A stretch of 64,000 nucleotides of DNA, taken from Streptomyces dangxiongensis (GTDB lineage Bacteria; Actinomycetota; Actinomycetes; Streptomycetales; Streptomycetaceae). The DNA lies in assembly GCF_003675325.1 (NCBI RefSeq), contig NZ_CP033073.1:6262001-6326000 (forward strand). The letters run 5' to 3'. This document shows positions 50,660-61,782 of the stretch, piece after piece. A program made the position numbers and the translations under genes. The notes beneath the pieces were generated by a model. It did not search any database, was not told where the DNA came from, and saw nothing but the letters and a program-made list of their open reading frames with translations. How positions within the stretch are numbered: the stretch's first letter is position 1; every line of letters begins with the position of its first letter.

Positions 50660-51715
50660 ATGCAGCTCGGGATCAACCTCGGCTACTGGGGTGCCGGAAT
50701 GGACGGCGACAATCTGGCCGTCGCGCAGGAGGCCGACCGGCTGGGCTACTCCGTGTGCTGGGCCGCCGAGGCGTACGGCTCCGACGCGGCGACGGTGCTC
50801 AGCTGGGTCGCCGCGCAGACCGAGCGCATCGACGTCGGCTCGGCCATCTTCCAGATCCCGGCCCGCCAGCCCGCGATGACCGCGATGACCGCGGCCACGC
50901 TGGACTCGCTGTCGGGCGGCCGGTTCCGGCTCGGCCTCGGCGTCTCGGGTCCCCAGGTCTCCGAGGGCTGGTACGGCGTCAAGTTCGACAAGCCGCTGGC
51001 CCGCACCCGCGAGTACGTGGAGATCGTCCGCCGGGCGATGACCCGCGAGCGGCTGACGTACGAGGGCGAGCACTGGACGCTGCCGCTGCCCGGCGGCCCA
51101 GGCAAGCCGATCAAGCTGACCGTGCACCCGCAGCGCGAGCACATCCCGCTGTACATCGCCGCGATCGGCCCGAAGAACCTGGAGCAGACCGGCGAGATCG
51201 CCGACGGCGCCCTGCTGATCTTCCCCTCCGCCGAGCACCTGGAGGAGACCACCGTCAAGTACCTGCGCGCGGGCCGGGAGAAGGCGGGCCTGACCCTCGA
51301 CGGGTTCGACGTGTGCCCGACCCTGCCGATCGCCCTCGGCGACGACAAGGACGTGTCCCGGCTCGCCGACACCTTCCGCCCGTACACCGCGCTCTACGTC
51401 GGCGGCATGGGCAGCGCGAAGCAGAACTTCTACAACCAGCTCGCCCAGCGCATGGGATACGAGAAGGAGGCGGCGGAGATCCAGCGGAAGTACCTGTCCG
51501 GGGACAAGCAGGGCGCCGCCGCCGCGGTCCCGCAGGACCTCGTCGACAACACCACGCTGCTCGGTTCCGTCGACCGCATCGCCGACCGGATGAAGGCCTA
51601 CGCCGCCGCCGGGGTCACCACCCTCAGCCTGGCCCCGGCCGGCTTCACGCTGGACGAGCGGCTCGCGTCCCTGCGGGCCGGCAGCGAGGCCCTGGAGCGG
51701 GCCGGGCTCGCGTAG
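50660..51715 (+). CDS. LLM-class F420-dependent oxidoreductase
   Basis: A 351-residue luciferase-like TIM-barrel protein. MQLGINLGYWGAGMDGDNLA, then LSGGRFRLGLGVSGPQVSEG and PLYIAAIGPKNLEQTGEIAD match the actinobacterial LLM F420 group. It probably reduces or oxidises an unsaturated or carbonyl substrate with F420. ATG 50660 follows GGTAAGGGG. It stands alone behind a 269-bp gap. Confidence 0.9.
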   Translation: MQLGINLGYWGAGMDGDNLAVAQEADRLGYSVCWAAEAYGSDAATVLSWVAAQTERIDVGSAIFQIPARQPAMTAMTAATLDSLSGGRFRLGLGVSGPQVSEGWYGVKFDKPLARTREYVEIVRRAMTRERLTYEGEHWTLPLPGGPGKPIKLTVHPQREHIPLYIAAIGPKNLEQTGEIADGALLIFPSAEHLEETTVKYLRAGREKAGLTLDGFDVCPTLPIALGDDKDVSRLADTFRPYTALYVGGMGSAKQNFYNQLAQRMGYEKEAAEIQRKYLSGDKQGAAAAVPQDLVDNTTLLGSVDRIADRMKAYAAAGVTTLSLAPAGFTLDERLASLRAGSEALERAGLA

Positions 51716-51726
51716 GAGAAGTCCAG

Positions 51727-51767
51727 CGGCCGTGGTGGGGGCTCGGGGGTCTTCCCCGCCACGGCCG
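51727..51767. terminator. Hairpin between convergent LLM and corA genes
   Basis: CGGCCGTGGTGGGG (51727-51740) pairs with CCCCGCCACGGCCG (51754-51767) except for one T-G position, leaving a 13-base loop. It lies just after the oxidoreductase stop and before the CorA stop, so it can serve both. Confidence 0.7.
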
Positions 51768-51882
51768 TCACCCGGAACAACGCGCCCGGCGCCGCGCGGT
51801 TACGACGTGCGCGGTCATTCCTCCGGCCGATCCGGTCCGCACCCTTGTCCGGCGTCGGTGCCGCCCACGACGGGCTCCGGCC

Positions 51883-52893
51883 TCACAGCCAGCCACGCCG
51901 CTTGAACAGCCGGTACAGCAGCACCTCCAGCACCGCCATCACCGCGATCACCGCCGGGTACGACCACCCCCAGTGCAGCTCCGGCATGTGGTCGAAGTTC
52001 ATGCCGTAGACACCCGCGATCATCGTCGGGACCGCGGCCATCGCCGCCCACGCGGAGATCTTCCGCATGTCGTCGTTCTGCCGCACGCTCATCTGCGCCA
52101 GATGAGCCGACAGGATGTCCGACACCAGCCGGTCCAGGGCCTCCACGGACTCGTTCACGCGCGTGAGGTGGTCGCCCACGTCCCGGAAGAACGGCCGCGC
52201 CTTGTCGTGCACGAACGGCACCCCGCCGCCGCCGCCGACCGGGCCGTTGCCGGACAGCCGGGACAGCGGCAGCGCCAGCGGCCCGGTGGCCCGCCGGAAC
52301 TCCAGGACCTGCCGCTTGAAGGTGTAGATCCGGGACGCGATGTTGCGCGACCCGCCGATGTCCGGCCGGAACACCTCCGCCTCCAGCTCGTCCAGGTCGG
52401 TCTGCAGCTCCGTCGCCACCTCCAGATAGTGGTCGACGGTGGCGTCCGCGATCGCGTACAGCACGGCGGTGGGACCCTTGTCGAGCAGCTTGGGCTCCTC
52501 CTCCAGCCGGTGCCGCACGGCGGCCAGCGGCGCGCCCTCGCCGTGCCGTACGGTCACCGCGAAGCAGTCACCGATGAAGATCATCACCTCGCCGGCCGAG
52601 ACGGCGTCGCTCCGGGGCTCGTACACGACCGGTTTCAGCACCAGGAACAGCGAGTCGTCGTACACCTCCAGCTTGGGCCGCTGGTGGGCCTTGAGGGCGT
52701 CCTCCACGGCCAGCGGATGCAGTCCGAACTCCCTGGTGACCAGGTCGAACTCCCGCTCGGAGGGTTCGTGCAGCCCGATCCACACGAAGCCCCCCGCCGC
52801 CCTCGCCTCGGCGAGCGCGTCGGACAGGTCCTCCGGGCCCTCGGTACGGTGCCCCTGTCGGTAGATGGCGCAGTCCACGATCACGCGGCGCAT
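51883..52893 (-). CDS. corA: CorA-family magnesium/cobalt transporter
   Basis: A 336-residue channel protein with a long cytoplasmic helical N-terminal domain and two C-terminal helices. The diagnostic loop GVYGMNFDHMPEL follows helix 1 (near residue 296). ATG 52893 directly abuts the ribosome-like GGGAGA, so GTG 52884 (IVDCAIYRQG) may be the true start. It imports Mg2+ across the cytoplasmic membrane. Confidence 0.92.
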   Translation of the reverse strand: MRRVIVDCAIYRQGHRTEGPEDLSDALAEARAAGGFVWIGLHEPSEREFDLVTREFGLHPLAVEDALKAHQRPKLEVYDDSLFLVLKPVVYEPRSDAVSAGEVMIFIGDCFAVTVRHGEGAPLAAVRHRLEEEPKLLDKGPTAVLYAIADATVDHYLEVATELQTDLDELEAEVFRPDIGGSRNIASRIYTFKRQVLEFRRATGPLALPLSRLSGNGPVGGGGGVPFVHDKARPFFRDVGDHLTRVNESVEALDRLVSDILSAHLAQMSVRQNDDMRKISAWAAMAAVPTMIAGVYGMNFDHMPELHWGWSYPAVIAVMAVLEVLLYRLFKRRGWL

Positions 52894-52903
52894 TCTCCCT
52901 TCG

Positions 52904-52929
52904 GCCGATCATCGGCACATCACGTGATG
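52904..52929. promoter_or_regulatory. Two adjacent palindromes between corA and the phosphomutase gene
   Basis: GCCGATCATCGGC (52904-52916) and CATCACGTGATG (52918-52929) are perfect palindromes filling most of the 53-bp divergent gap. A -10-like TACCCT (52934-52939) lies seven bases before ATG 52947, so the phosphomutase mRNA may be leaderless. Confidence 0.45.
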
Positions 52930-52946
52930 CGCCTACCCTGGTCCGC

Positions 52947-53633
52947 ATGCCCACGCTGATCCTCGTAAGGCACGGACGTTCCACCGCCAACACCTCAGGT
53001 CTCCTCGCCGGCTGGACGCCCGGCGTCGCGCTGGACGAGCGCGGCACCGCGCAGGCCGCCGCGCTGCCCGGACGGCTGGCCGGCCTGCCGCTCTCCGAAG
53101 TGGTCGTCAGCCCGCTCCAACGCTGCCAGGAGACCGTGCGGCCGCTGCTGGCGGCCCGCCCGGAGCTGCACGCCCACACCGACGAACGGATCGGTGAGTG
53201 CCACTACGGCGACTGGACCGGCCGCAAGCTCGCCGAGCTGACGGACGAGCCGCTGATGGAGGTCGTCCAGGCCCATCCGTCCGCCGCCGCCTTCCCCGGC
53301 GGTGAGTCGATGCGGGCCATGCAGACCCGCGCCGCCGAGGCCGTACGCGAGTGGAACGCGCGCGTGGAGCGCGATCACGGCGCCGACGCCGTCTACCTCA
53401 TGTGCTCCCACGGCGACATCATCAAGTCGCTCGTCGCGGACGCCCTCGGGCTCCATCTCGACCTCTTCCAGCGGGTCTCCGTGGAGCCGTGCTCCGTCAC
53501 CGCGATCCGCTACACCCGCCTGCGGCCGTACCTCGTCCGCCTCGGCGACACCGGGGATTTCGCTTCGCTCGCCCCGCGCGAGGAACCCGGCGAGGGCGAC
53601 GCACCGGTCGGGGGTGGTGCGGGCGCACCGTGA
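52947..53633 (+). CDS. Histidine-phosphatase-superfamily phosphomutase (MSMEG_4193-like)
   Basis: A 228-residue protein. The catalytic motif LILVRHGRSTAN is at residue 4, with the second His in YLMCSHGDIIKSLVADALG near residue 150 and the Glu in IGECHYGDWTG. It matches the mycobacterial MSMEG_4193-type family. Its exact substrate is not known. It lies upstream of the DUF3090 and SCO1664-family genes, which together form a conserved actinobacterial block leading to mshC. Confidence 0.88.
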   Translation: MPTLILVRHGRSTANTSGLLAGWTPGVALDERGTAQAAALPGRLAGLPLSEVVVSPLQRCQETVRPLLAARPELHAHTDERIGECHYGDWTGRKLAELTDEPLMEVVQAHPSAAAFPGGESMRAMQTRAAEAVREWNARVERDHGADAVYLMCSHGDIIKSLVADALGLHLDLFQRVSVEPCSVTAIRYTRLRPYLVRLGDTGDFASLAPREEPGEGDAPVGGGAGAP

Positions 53634-53737
53634 TCGTCGGCCGCAGTAGGGTGAAGCGGTCCGCACGGCCGCGCATCCCGACAGCCGTGAACCCGCATGG
53701 CCCGCACCGCACCTCTCGAATTCAATGGAGACAGGAC

Positions 53738-54328
53738 GTGTCCCGTCAGGTGTTCCTCTACGACCAGCCGGACCGCTTCGTGGCCGGCACGGTCGGACTG
53801 CCCGGGCGCCGTACGTTCTTCCTCCAGGCCACCGCAGGCCCCCGGGTGACCAGCGTGGTCCTGGAGAAGACCCAGGTCGCCGCGCTCGCCGAGCGCATGG
53901 ACGAACTGCTCGACGAGGTCGTACGGCGCAGTGGCGGCAGCGCCGCCGTGCCCGCCATGGCGCCCTCGGAGATCACCGACACCGCCCCGCTGGCGAGCCC
54001 CGTCGAGGAGGAGTTCCGCGTCGGCACCATGGCGCTGGCCTGGGACGGTGAGGACCAGCGCATGATCGTCGAGGCGCAGGCGCTGGTCGAGCTGGAGGCC
54101 GACACCGAGGAGGACCTCGCCGAGGCCGAGGAGCGGCTGCTCCAGGACGAGGAGAACGGGCCCCCGATGCTGCGGGTCCGGCTGACCGGCGCGCAGGCCC
54201 GGGCCTTCGCCAAGCGCGCCCTCGACGTCGTCAACGCCGGGCGGCCGCCGTGCCCGCTGTGCAGCCTCCCGCTCGACCCGGAAGGACACGTATGTCCGCG
54301 CCAGAACGGATACCGCCGCGGAGCGTGA
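53738..54328 (+). CDS. DUF3090-family protein
   Basis: A 196-residue protein. QVFLYDQPDRFVAGTVGLPG near the start, MALAWDGEDQRMIVEAQAL in the middle, and a C-terminal zinc ribbon CPLCSLPLDPEGHVCPRQNG match DUF3090. Function unknown. GTG 53738 follows GGAGACAGGAC. The next gene starts within its last 37 bp. Confidence 0.88.
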   Translation: MSRQVFLYDQPDRFVAGTVGLPGRRTFFLQATAGPRVTSVVLEKTQVAALAERMDELLDEVVRRSGGSAAVPAMAPSEITDTAPLASPVEEEFRVGTMALAWDGEDQRMIVEAQALVELEADTEEDLAEAEERLLQDEENGPPMLRVRLTGAQARAFAKRALDVVNAGRPPCPLCSLPLDPEGHVCPRQNGYRRGA

Positions 54329-55116
54329 CGGCGGACCCGAACCCCGCCGAGCTGCTCGCGCGCGGTGAGCTGACCGTGCGCGGGCGGATCCGCGAGGCGT
54401 CCAACGCGGCGCTGTTCTGCACGGTCGCCCTGGACGGCCGGCAGGCCTCCTGCGTGTACAAGCCGGTGGCGGGGGAGCGGCCCCTGTGGGACTTCCCCGA
54501 CGGCCACCTCGCGGGCCGCGAGGTGGCCGCCTACGAGGTCTCCGAGGCCACCGGCTGGGGGCTCGTGCCGCCGACCGTGCTGCGCGACGGGCCGTACGGC
54601 GAGGGCATGTGCCAGCTCTGGATCGACGTCAGCCCGGAGGCGGAGCTGCTCGCCCTGGTCGACGGCGAGGAGCCGGAGCCGGGCTGGAAGGCGATCGGGT
54701 TCGCCGAGGTCGGCGAGGGACGCACCGCGCTGCTGGTGCACGCCGACGACGAGCGGCTGCGCCGGCTCGCCGTCCTCGACGCGGTGATCAACAACGCCGA
54801 CCGCAAGGGCGGCCATCTGCTGCCCACCGCCGACGGCCGGCTCTACGGCATCGACCACGGTGTCACCTTCAACGTCGAGAACAAGCTGCGCACGCTGCTG
54901 TGGGGCTGGGCGGGGGAACCCCTGACCCCCGAGGCCGTCGGCGTCCTCAAGGGCCTGCGGGACGCCCTGGACGGGCCGCTGGGCGAGCGACTGGGCGGGC
55001 TGGTCACGGACGCCGAGACGGACGCCACGCGCGCGCGGGTCGACGCGCTGCTCGCCTCGGGCCTGCACCCGGAGCCGAACGGGGAGTGGCCGGCGATTCC
55101 CTGGCCACCGGTGTGA
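54292..55116 (+). CDS. SCO1664-family protein (kinase-like fold)
   Basis: A 274-residue protein of the family named after S. coelicolor SCO1664. The lysine segment SCVYKPVAGERPLWDFPDG, GREVAAYEVSEATGWGLVP, VLDAVINNADRKGGHLL (catalytic-loop-like, with Asp) and LYGIDHGVTFNVENKLR (metal-binding Asp) resemble phosphatidylinositol-kinase-like folds. ATG 54292 has GGAAGG and overlaps the DUF3090 gene. Probably in one operon with it. Confidence 0.88.
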   Translation: MSAPERIPPRSVTADPNPAELLARGELTVRGRIREASNAALFCTVALDGRQASCVYKPVAGERPLWDFPDGHLAGREVAAYEVSEATGWGLVPPTVLRDGPYGEGMCQLWIDVSPEAELLALVDGEEPEPGWKAIGFAEVGEGRTALLVHADDERLRRLAVLDAVINNADRKGGHLLPTADGRLYGIDHGVTFNVENKLRTLLWGWAGEPLTPEAVGVLKGLRDALDGPLGERLGGLVTDAETDATRARVDALLASGLHPEPNGEWPAIPWPPV

Positions 55117-55230
55117 GGGCCGCGACCGTGGGTGTCAGCACACGCGGCGCCGAGATGCAAGAACGCAGAACCGGCCGTCCGGCCTGATCCCGTTCGTACG
55201 CGCAGCTCGGCGCCGGTTAGGCTCATGTAC

Positions 55231-56460
55231 ATGCATGCCTGGCCCGCTTCCGAGGTCCCCGCCCTGCCTGGTCAGGGCCGCGACCTGAGGATCCACGACA
55301 CCGCGACCGGCGGTCCGGTCACCCTCGACCCCGGTCCTGTCGCCCGAATCTATGTCTGCGGCATCACCCCGTACGACGCGACCCACATGGGTCACGCGGC
55401 GACCTACAACGCGTTCGACCTCGTCCAGCGCGTGTGGCTCGACACCAAGCGGCAGGTCCACTACGTCCAGAACGTCACCGACGTCGACGATCCGCTGCTG
55501 GAGCGCGCGGAGCGGGACGGCGTCGACTGGGTCGCCCTCGCCGAGAAGGAGACGGCCCTCTTCCGCGAGGACATGACCGCGCTGCGGATGCTCCCGCCGC
55601 GGCACTACATAGGCGCCGTGGAGGCGATACCGGGCATCGTCCCGCTGGTGGAGCGGCTGCGCGACCTCGGCGCGGCCTACGAGCTGGACGGCGACGTCTA
55701 CTTCTCCGTCGAGTCCGACCCGCACTTCGGCACGGTCTCCCACCTGGACGCCGCCGCCATGCGGCTGCTGTCCGCCGAGCGCGGCGGCGACCCGGACCGT
55801 CCGGGCAAGAAGAACCCGCTGGACCCGATGCTGTGGTCGGCGGCCCGGCCCGGCGAGCCGAGCTGGGACGGCGGCACCCTCGGCCGGGGCCGGCCCGGCT
55901 GGCACATCGAGTGCGTGGCCATCGCCCTCGACCACCTCGGCATGGGCTTCGACGTCCAGGGCGGCGGCTCCGACCTGGCCTTCCCGCACCACGAGATGGG
56001 CGCCTCGCACGCCCAGGTGCTCACCGGCGCGTTCCCGATGGCCCGCGCGTACGTGCACGCCGGCATGGTCGCCCTGGACGGCGAGAAGATGTCCAAGTCC
56101 AAGGGCAACCTGGTCTTCGTCTCCCGGCTGCGCCGCGACGGCGTCGACCCGGCGGCGATCCGGCTCTCGCTGCTGGCCCACCACTACCGTGCCGACTGGG
56201 AGTGGACCGACCAGGTCCTCCAGGACGCCGTGGCCCGGCTCGGCCGCTGGCGCGCCGCCGTCTCCCGGCCCGACGGACCGTCCGCCGAGGCGCTCGTGGA
56301 GGAGATCCGCGCGGCACTGGCCGACGATCTGGACGCGCCGGCCGCGCTCGCCGCGGTGGACCGCTGGGCGGCCCGGCAGGAGCGGGAGGGCGGCACCGAC
56401 ACCGGAGCCCCCGGCCTGGCCTCCCGCGCCGTCGACGCCCTGCTGGGAGTGGCCCTCTAG
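55231..56460 (+). CDS. mshC: Mycothiol ligase MshC (cysteine:GlcN-Ins ligase)
   Basis: A 409-residue class I aminoacyl-tRNA-synthetase-like enzyme. It joins cysteine to glucosaminyl-inositol in mycothiol synthesis, using ATP. The zinc-binding and HIGH-like site is [17 protein letters not shown] near residue 40; [38 protein letters not shown] and the KMSKS loop [11 protein letters not shown] near 288 follow. ATG 55231 lies seven bases after the -10-like TAGGCT (55218-55223), so the transcript is probably leaderless. ATG 55225 would overlap the promoter. Confidence 0.95.
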   Translation: MHAWPASEVPALPGQGRDLRIHDTATGGPVTLDPGPVARIYVCGITPYDATHMGHAATYNAFDLVQRVWLDTKRQVHYVQNVTDVDDPLLERAERDGVDWVALAEKETALFREDMTALRMLPPRHYIGAVEAIPGIVPLVERLRDLGAAYELDGDVYFSVESDPHFGTVSHLDAAAMRLLSAERGGDPDRPGKKNPLDPMLWSAARPGEPSWDGGTLGRGRPGWHIECVAIALDHLGMGFDVQGGGSDLAFPHHEMGASHAQVLTGAFPMARAYVHAGMVALDGEKMSKSKGNLVFVSRLRRDGVDPAAIRLSLLAHHYRADWEWTDQVLQDAVARLGRWRAAVSRPDGPSAEALVEEIRAALADDLDAPAALAAVDRWAARQEREGGTDTGAPGLASRAVDALLGVAL

Positions 56461-56467
56461 CAGGACG

Positions 56468-56518
56468 CACGACGGAGAGGGGCGGTACGCGTCGCGCGTA
56501 CCGCCCCTCTCCGTCGTG
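56468..56518. terminator. Perfect 24-bp hairpin between mshC and the PAC2 gene
   Basis: Arms at 56468-56491 and 56495-56518 are exact reverse complements with the three-base loop TCG. It lies between the convergent stops of mshC (56460) and the PAC2 gene (56533). This is a bidirectional intrinsic terminator of exceptional length. Confidence 0.85.
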
Positions 56519-56532
56519 TCCGGTCCTCGTGC

Positions 56533-57525
56533 TCAGTCCTCGGCGGAGTCGCCCTTGTCCTGGTCGTCGCCCTCGGCGGCGTCGGGCCTGGGCGGCTTCG
56601 GCGGGCGGGTCCGGCCGCCCGGGCCGTCCCGCAGGTACGAGCCGCCCTCCCCGCCCTCCGCGGTGGCGTGACCGCCCGACGGGCCGACGTCCCGGCGCCG
56701 CAGGTACCGCTCGAACTCGCGGGCGATCGCCTCGCCCGACGCCTCCGGCAGCTCCGCGGTGTCCCGGGCCTCCTCCAGCGTCTGGACGTACTCGGCGACC
56801 TCGCTGTCCTCGGCGGCGAGCTGGTCCACGCCCACCTGCCAGGCCCGCGCGTCCTCGGGCAGCTCACCCAGCGGGAGCCGCACGTCGAGCAGGTCCTCCA
56901 GACGGTTGAGGAGCGCCAGCGTGGCCTTCGGGTTGGGCGGCTGGGAGACGTAGTGCGGCACGGCCGCCCACAGCGACACCGCCGGGACACCGGCGTGCGC
57001 GCACGCCTCCTGGAGGACGCCGACGATGCCCGTCGGGCCCTCGTACTTGGTCTCCTCCAGATCCATCCGCCGGGCCAGGTCCGGGTCGGACGTGACCCCG
57101 CTGACCGGCACCGGCCGCGTGTGCGGGGTGTCCCCGAGCAGGGCGCCCATGATGACCACCAGCTCCACGCCCAGCTCGTGCGCGAAGCCGAGCAGTTCGT
57201 TGCAGAACGAGCGCCAGCGCATCGACGGTTCGATCCCGCGCACCAGCACCAAATCCCGCGGCTTGTCGCCGCCGACGCGGACCACCGACAGCCTGGTCGT
57301 CGGCCACGTGATCTTTCGCACACCGCCGTCCATGAACACCGTGGGGCGGTTCACCTGGAAGTCGTAGTAGTCCTCGGCGTCCAGCGCCGCGAACACCTCG
57401 CCCTTCCATTCGCGTTCCAGATGCGCGACCGCCGTGGAGGCGGCGTCACCGGCGTCGTTCCAGCCCTCGAACGCGGCCACCATGACTGGGTCGATCAGCT
57501 CGGGAACCCCCTCCAGCTCGATCAC
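56533..57525 (-). CDS. PAC2-family (proteasome-assembly-chaperone-like) protein
   Basis: A 330-residue protein. MIELEGVPELIDPVMVAAFE, then GWNDAGDAASTAV and ADDKPRDL-like VRVGGDKPRDLVLVRGIEPS, VVIMGALLGDTPHTRPVPVS and YVSQPPNPKATLALLNRLED match the PAC2 fold. The C-terminal 50 residues are charged and Gly-rich. The role in actinobacteria is unknown. The helper name comes from eukaryotic 20S proteasome assembly, and Streptomyces does have a 20S proteasome. ATG 57525 is used. Confidence 0.9.
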   Translation of the reverse strand: MIELEGVPELIDPVMVAAFEGWNDAGDAASTAVAHLEREWKGEVFAALDAEDYYDFQVNRPTVFMDGGVRKITWPTTRLSVVRVGGDKPRDLVLVRGIEPSMRWRSFCNELLGFAHELGVELVVIMGALLGDTPHTRPVPVSGVTSDPDLARRMDLEETKYEGPTGIVGVLQEACAHAGVPAVSLWAAVPHYVSQPPNPKATLALLNRLEDLLDVRLPLGELPEDARAWQVGVDQLAAEDSEVAEYVQTLEEARDTAELPEASGEAIAREFERYLRRRDVGPSGGHATAEGGEGGSYLRDGPGGRTRPPKPPRPDAAEGDDQDKGDSAED

Positions 57526-57670
57526 CCAGTGCCTCCTTCCGACGTGCCCTCGCTTGACTCACCAACCTTACGGCGTCCGGCGGGGGCGCCCGCAGCCCCC
57601 TCGCACGGGGGAGTGAACGGATCACTGCCCCGTTCCCGGGCCCGGAACACCCCCGGTCAGCACGCGGAAA

Positions 57671-57698
57671 GGGCGGCCCCACCGGTGTGGGGCCGCCC
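57671..57698 (-). terminator. Hairpin terminator downstream of glpD
   Basis: GGGCGGCCCCAC (57671-57682), loop CGGT, GTGGGGCCGCCC (57687-57698), a perfect 12-bp stem followed on the minus strand by TTTCCGCG. It ends the glpFKD transcript. Confidence 0.85.
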
Positions 57699-57712
57699 TC
57701 GCGCGTACGGGC

Positions 57713-59329
57713 CTACTTCCGGTCGAGCAGGTCCTGGACCTTCGTGCGGACCTCGTCCGTGGCCAGGCCGCGGATGGTCAGCGTGGTCCGGCGGCGCAGC
57801 ACGTCGTCCTGCGTCTCGGCCCACTCGTGGTCGCGGGCCCAGACGACCTGCGCCCAGATCTCCGGGGCGTCGGGGTGGACGCGCTCGGCCAGCTCCGGGC
57901 TCTCGTTCGCCAGGCGGGCGATGTCGAAGGCCAGGGAGCCGTAGTGGGTGGCCAGGTGCCGGGCGGTGTCGGCGGCCATGCGCGGGCCGGGTGCCGGGTT
58001 GTCCACCAGCAGGCGGTGGGCGACCGCGCGCGGGTTGGCGACACCGGGCAGCGGCAGCCTCTTCGGCAGCGAGGAGATCGGCTCGAAGTCGTCACCGAGC
58101 GGGTGGCCCGGCAGCGCCTCCAGCTTCTTCATGATCGTACGGCCGATGTGGCGGAACGTCGTCCACTTGCCGCCCGCGACGGACAGCATGCCGCCCCGGC
58201 CCTCGGTCACCACGGTCTCGCGCTTGGCCTTGGCGGTGTCGCCGGGGCCGCCCGGCAGCACCCGCAGACCGGCGAACGCGTACGTCATGAGGTCGCGCTG
58301 GAGCTGCTGGTCCCGGACGGAGAACGCGGCCTCGTCCAGGATCTGGGCTATGTCCTTCTCGGTGACGGCCACGTCCGCCGGGTCGCCCTCGTACGCCTCG
58401 TCGGTGGTGCCGAGCAGCAGCATGTCCTCCCAGGGGAGGGCGAAGGTGATGCGGTACTTGTCGATCGGGGTCGCGAGCGCGGCCTTCCACGGGGAGGTGC
58501 GCTTCAGGACCAGGTGCGCGCCCTTCGACAGGCGGATGGACGGGGCCGCGTTCGGGTCCTCCAGCTTGCGCAGGTGGTCGACCCAGGGGCCGGTCGCGTT
58601 CAGCACCAGGCGGGCGTTGACCCCGAACTCGTCACCGGTGGTCCGGTCCTTCAGCTCGGCGCCGGTGACCCGGCCCCGGGTGAAGCGCAGCCCGGTCACC
58701 TCGGCGTGGTTCAGGACGACCGCGCCGGCCTCGACGGCCGCGCGGACCGTCATCAGCGCCATGCGGGCGTCGTTCATCTGGTCGTCGCCGTACACGGCCA
58801 CGGCCTTGAGGTTCTCGGTGCGCAGCTCCGGCACGTCCTGCGCCGCCCTGGCGGGCGAGAGCAGGTGGCCGACGCCGTCGCCGAACGCGGAGAGCGCGGA
58901 GTAGGCGAAGACGCCCGCGCCGAGCTTCGCCGCGCCGTGCGGCCCGCCCTTGTACACGGGGAGGTAGAAGGTGAGCGGGTTCGCCAGGTGGGGGGCCACC
59001 TGGCGGGAGACCGCACGGCGCTCGAAGTGGTTCTCCGCCACCAGCTTCACCGCGCCGGTCTGGAGGTAGCGCAGACCGCCGTGGAGCAGCTTGGAGGAGG
59101 CGGAGGAGGTGGCGCCGGCGAAGTCGCCGGCGTCGACCAGCGCCACCCTGAGACCGGACTGCGCGGCGTGCCAGGCGGTGGAGATGCCCAGGATGCCGCC
59201 GCCGATCACAAGAAGGTCGTACGACGCCTTGGCGAGCTGCTCCCTGGTCTCGGCGCGGCTCGGGTTGGAGCCGGAGGCCGGGTGCGTCCCCAGGGCAGGC
59301 ACGGACTTCAGGGTGGACTGACTGGTCAT
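57713..59329 (-). CDS. glpD: Aerobic glycerol-3-phosphate dehydrogenase
   Basis: A 538-residue FAD enzyme oxidising glycerol 3-phosphate to dihydroxyacetone phosphate and passing electrons to the respiratory chain. The dinucleotide motif is LLVIGGGILGISTAWHAA near residue 40. SSASSKLLHGGLRYLQTGAV, LVLNATGPWVDHL and GGKWTTFRHIGRTIM follow. The C-terminal domain (EIWAQVVWARDHEWAETQDD) is present. ATG 59329 has GAGGAG upstream. Last gene of the glycerol operon. Confidence 0.95.
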   Translation of the reverse strand: MTSQSTLKSVPALGTHPASGSNPSRAETREQLAKASYDLLVIGGGILGISTAWHAAQSGLRVALVDAGDFAGATSSASSKLLHGGLRYLQTGAVKLVAENHFERRAVSRQVAPHLANPLTFYLPVYKGGPHGAAKLGAGVFAYSALSAFGDGVGHLLSPARAAQDVPELRTENLKAVAVYGDDQMNDARMALMTVRAAVEAGAVVLNHAEVTGLRFTRGRVTGAELKDRTTGDEFGVNARLVLNATGPWVDHLRKLEDPNAAPSIRLSKGAHLVLKRTSPWKAALATPIDKYRITFALPWEDMLLLGTTDEAYEGDPADVAVTEKDIAQILDEAAFSVRDQQLQRDLMTYAFAGLRVLPGGPGDTAKAKRETVVTEGRGGMLSVAGGKWTTFRHIGRTIMKKLEALPGHPLGDDFEPISSLPKRLPLPGVANPRAVAHRLLVDNPAPGPRMAADTARHLATHYGSLAFDIARLANESPELAERVHPDAPEIWAQVVWARDHEWAETQDDVLRRRTTLTIRGLATDEVRTKVQDLLDRK

Positions 59330-59376
59330 GTCGGGTACTTACTCCTCGTCAGAGCTGACTGAGCCGGGGGAACCGC

Positions 59377-60915
<1,539 letters not shown>

Positions 60916-60987
60916 TGTGTGCTCCCTGAAGGGTCCGTGGTGGTGGGGCTGTACGTACGGCGCGTGCGCGAAGTCTCGGGGGGCTTC

Positions 60988-61782
60988 CTAGGCGAATGCG
61001 ACGTTGTAGATGCCTGCGGCGATCGCGGCGCCGATCAGCGGACCGACCACCGGGATCCAGGCGTAGCTCCAGTCGGAACCGCCCTTGTTGGGCAGCGGCA
61101 GGAGGGCGTGCACGATGCGCGGACCCAGGTCACGGGCCGGGTTGATGGCGTAGCCCGTCGGGCCGCCGAGGGAGAGACCGATCGACACGACCACGAGCGC
61201 GGTGATCAGTCCGCCGAGGACGCCGAGGCCGTTGCCCTTGTCGTTCAGGCCCTGGGTGAGGACCGCGAGGATCAGTACGACGGTGCCGATGATCTCCGTG
61301 GCCAGGTTCTGCGCCACGTTCCGGATCTCCGGACCGGTGGAGAAGATGCCGAGGACCGGGCCGGCGCCCTTCTCCCGGGCCTCCACGGCCTTGGCGGAGG
61401 TGGCCTGCGCGCCCGGACCGCCGACGATCTCCTTGTCGGTCAGGTGTGCCTGGAACTGTCCGTAGTAGGCGACCCACACCAGGGCCGCACCGATCACGGC
61501 GCCGAGCAGCTGGCCGGCGAAGTAGGTCGGGACGTTGCTCCAGTCGCTGTCCTTGATGGCCAGGGCGACGGTGACGGCCGGGTTGAGATGGGCGCCGGAC
61601 AGTGGTCCGGAGATGTACACGGCCGTCATGACGGCGAAGCCCCACCCGAAGGCGATGGCGAGCCAACCGGCGTTACGGGCCTTGGAGGCCTTCAGCGTGA
61701 CAGCGGCGCAGACGCCGCCGCCGAGCAGGATGAGTATGGCGGTACCGATGGTCTCGCCGATGAAGATGTCGGAGCTGGACAC
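60988..61782 (-). CDS. glpF: Glycerol uptake facilitator (aquaglyceroporin)
   Basis: A 264-residue MIP-family channel with six hydrophobic helices and the two pore motifs, [13 protein letters not shown] near residue 65 and [14 protein letters not shown] near 210 (the Asp after NPAR marks the glycerol-permeable type). First gene of the structural operon, behind a 341-bp leader that follows gylR. Confidence 0.95.
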   Translation of the reverse strand: MSSSDIFIGETIGTAILILLGGGVCAAVTLKASKARNAGWLAIAFGWGFAVMTAVYISGPLSGAHLNPAVTVALAIKDSDWSNVPTYFAGQLLGAVIGAALVWVAYYGQFQAHLTDKEIVGGPGAQATSAKAVEAREKGAGPVLGIFSTGPEIRNVAQNLATEIIGTVVLILAVLTQGLNDKGNGLGVLGGLITALVVVSIGLSLGGPTGYAINPARDLGPRIVHALLPLPNKGGSDWSYAWIPVVGPLIGAAIAAGIYNVAFA

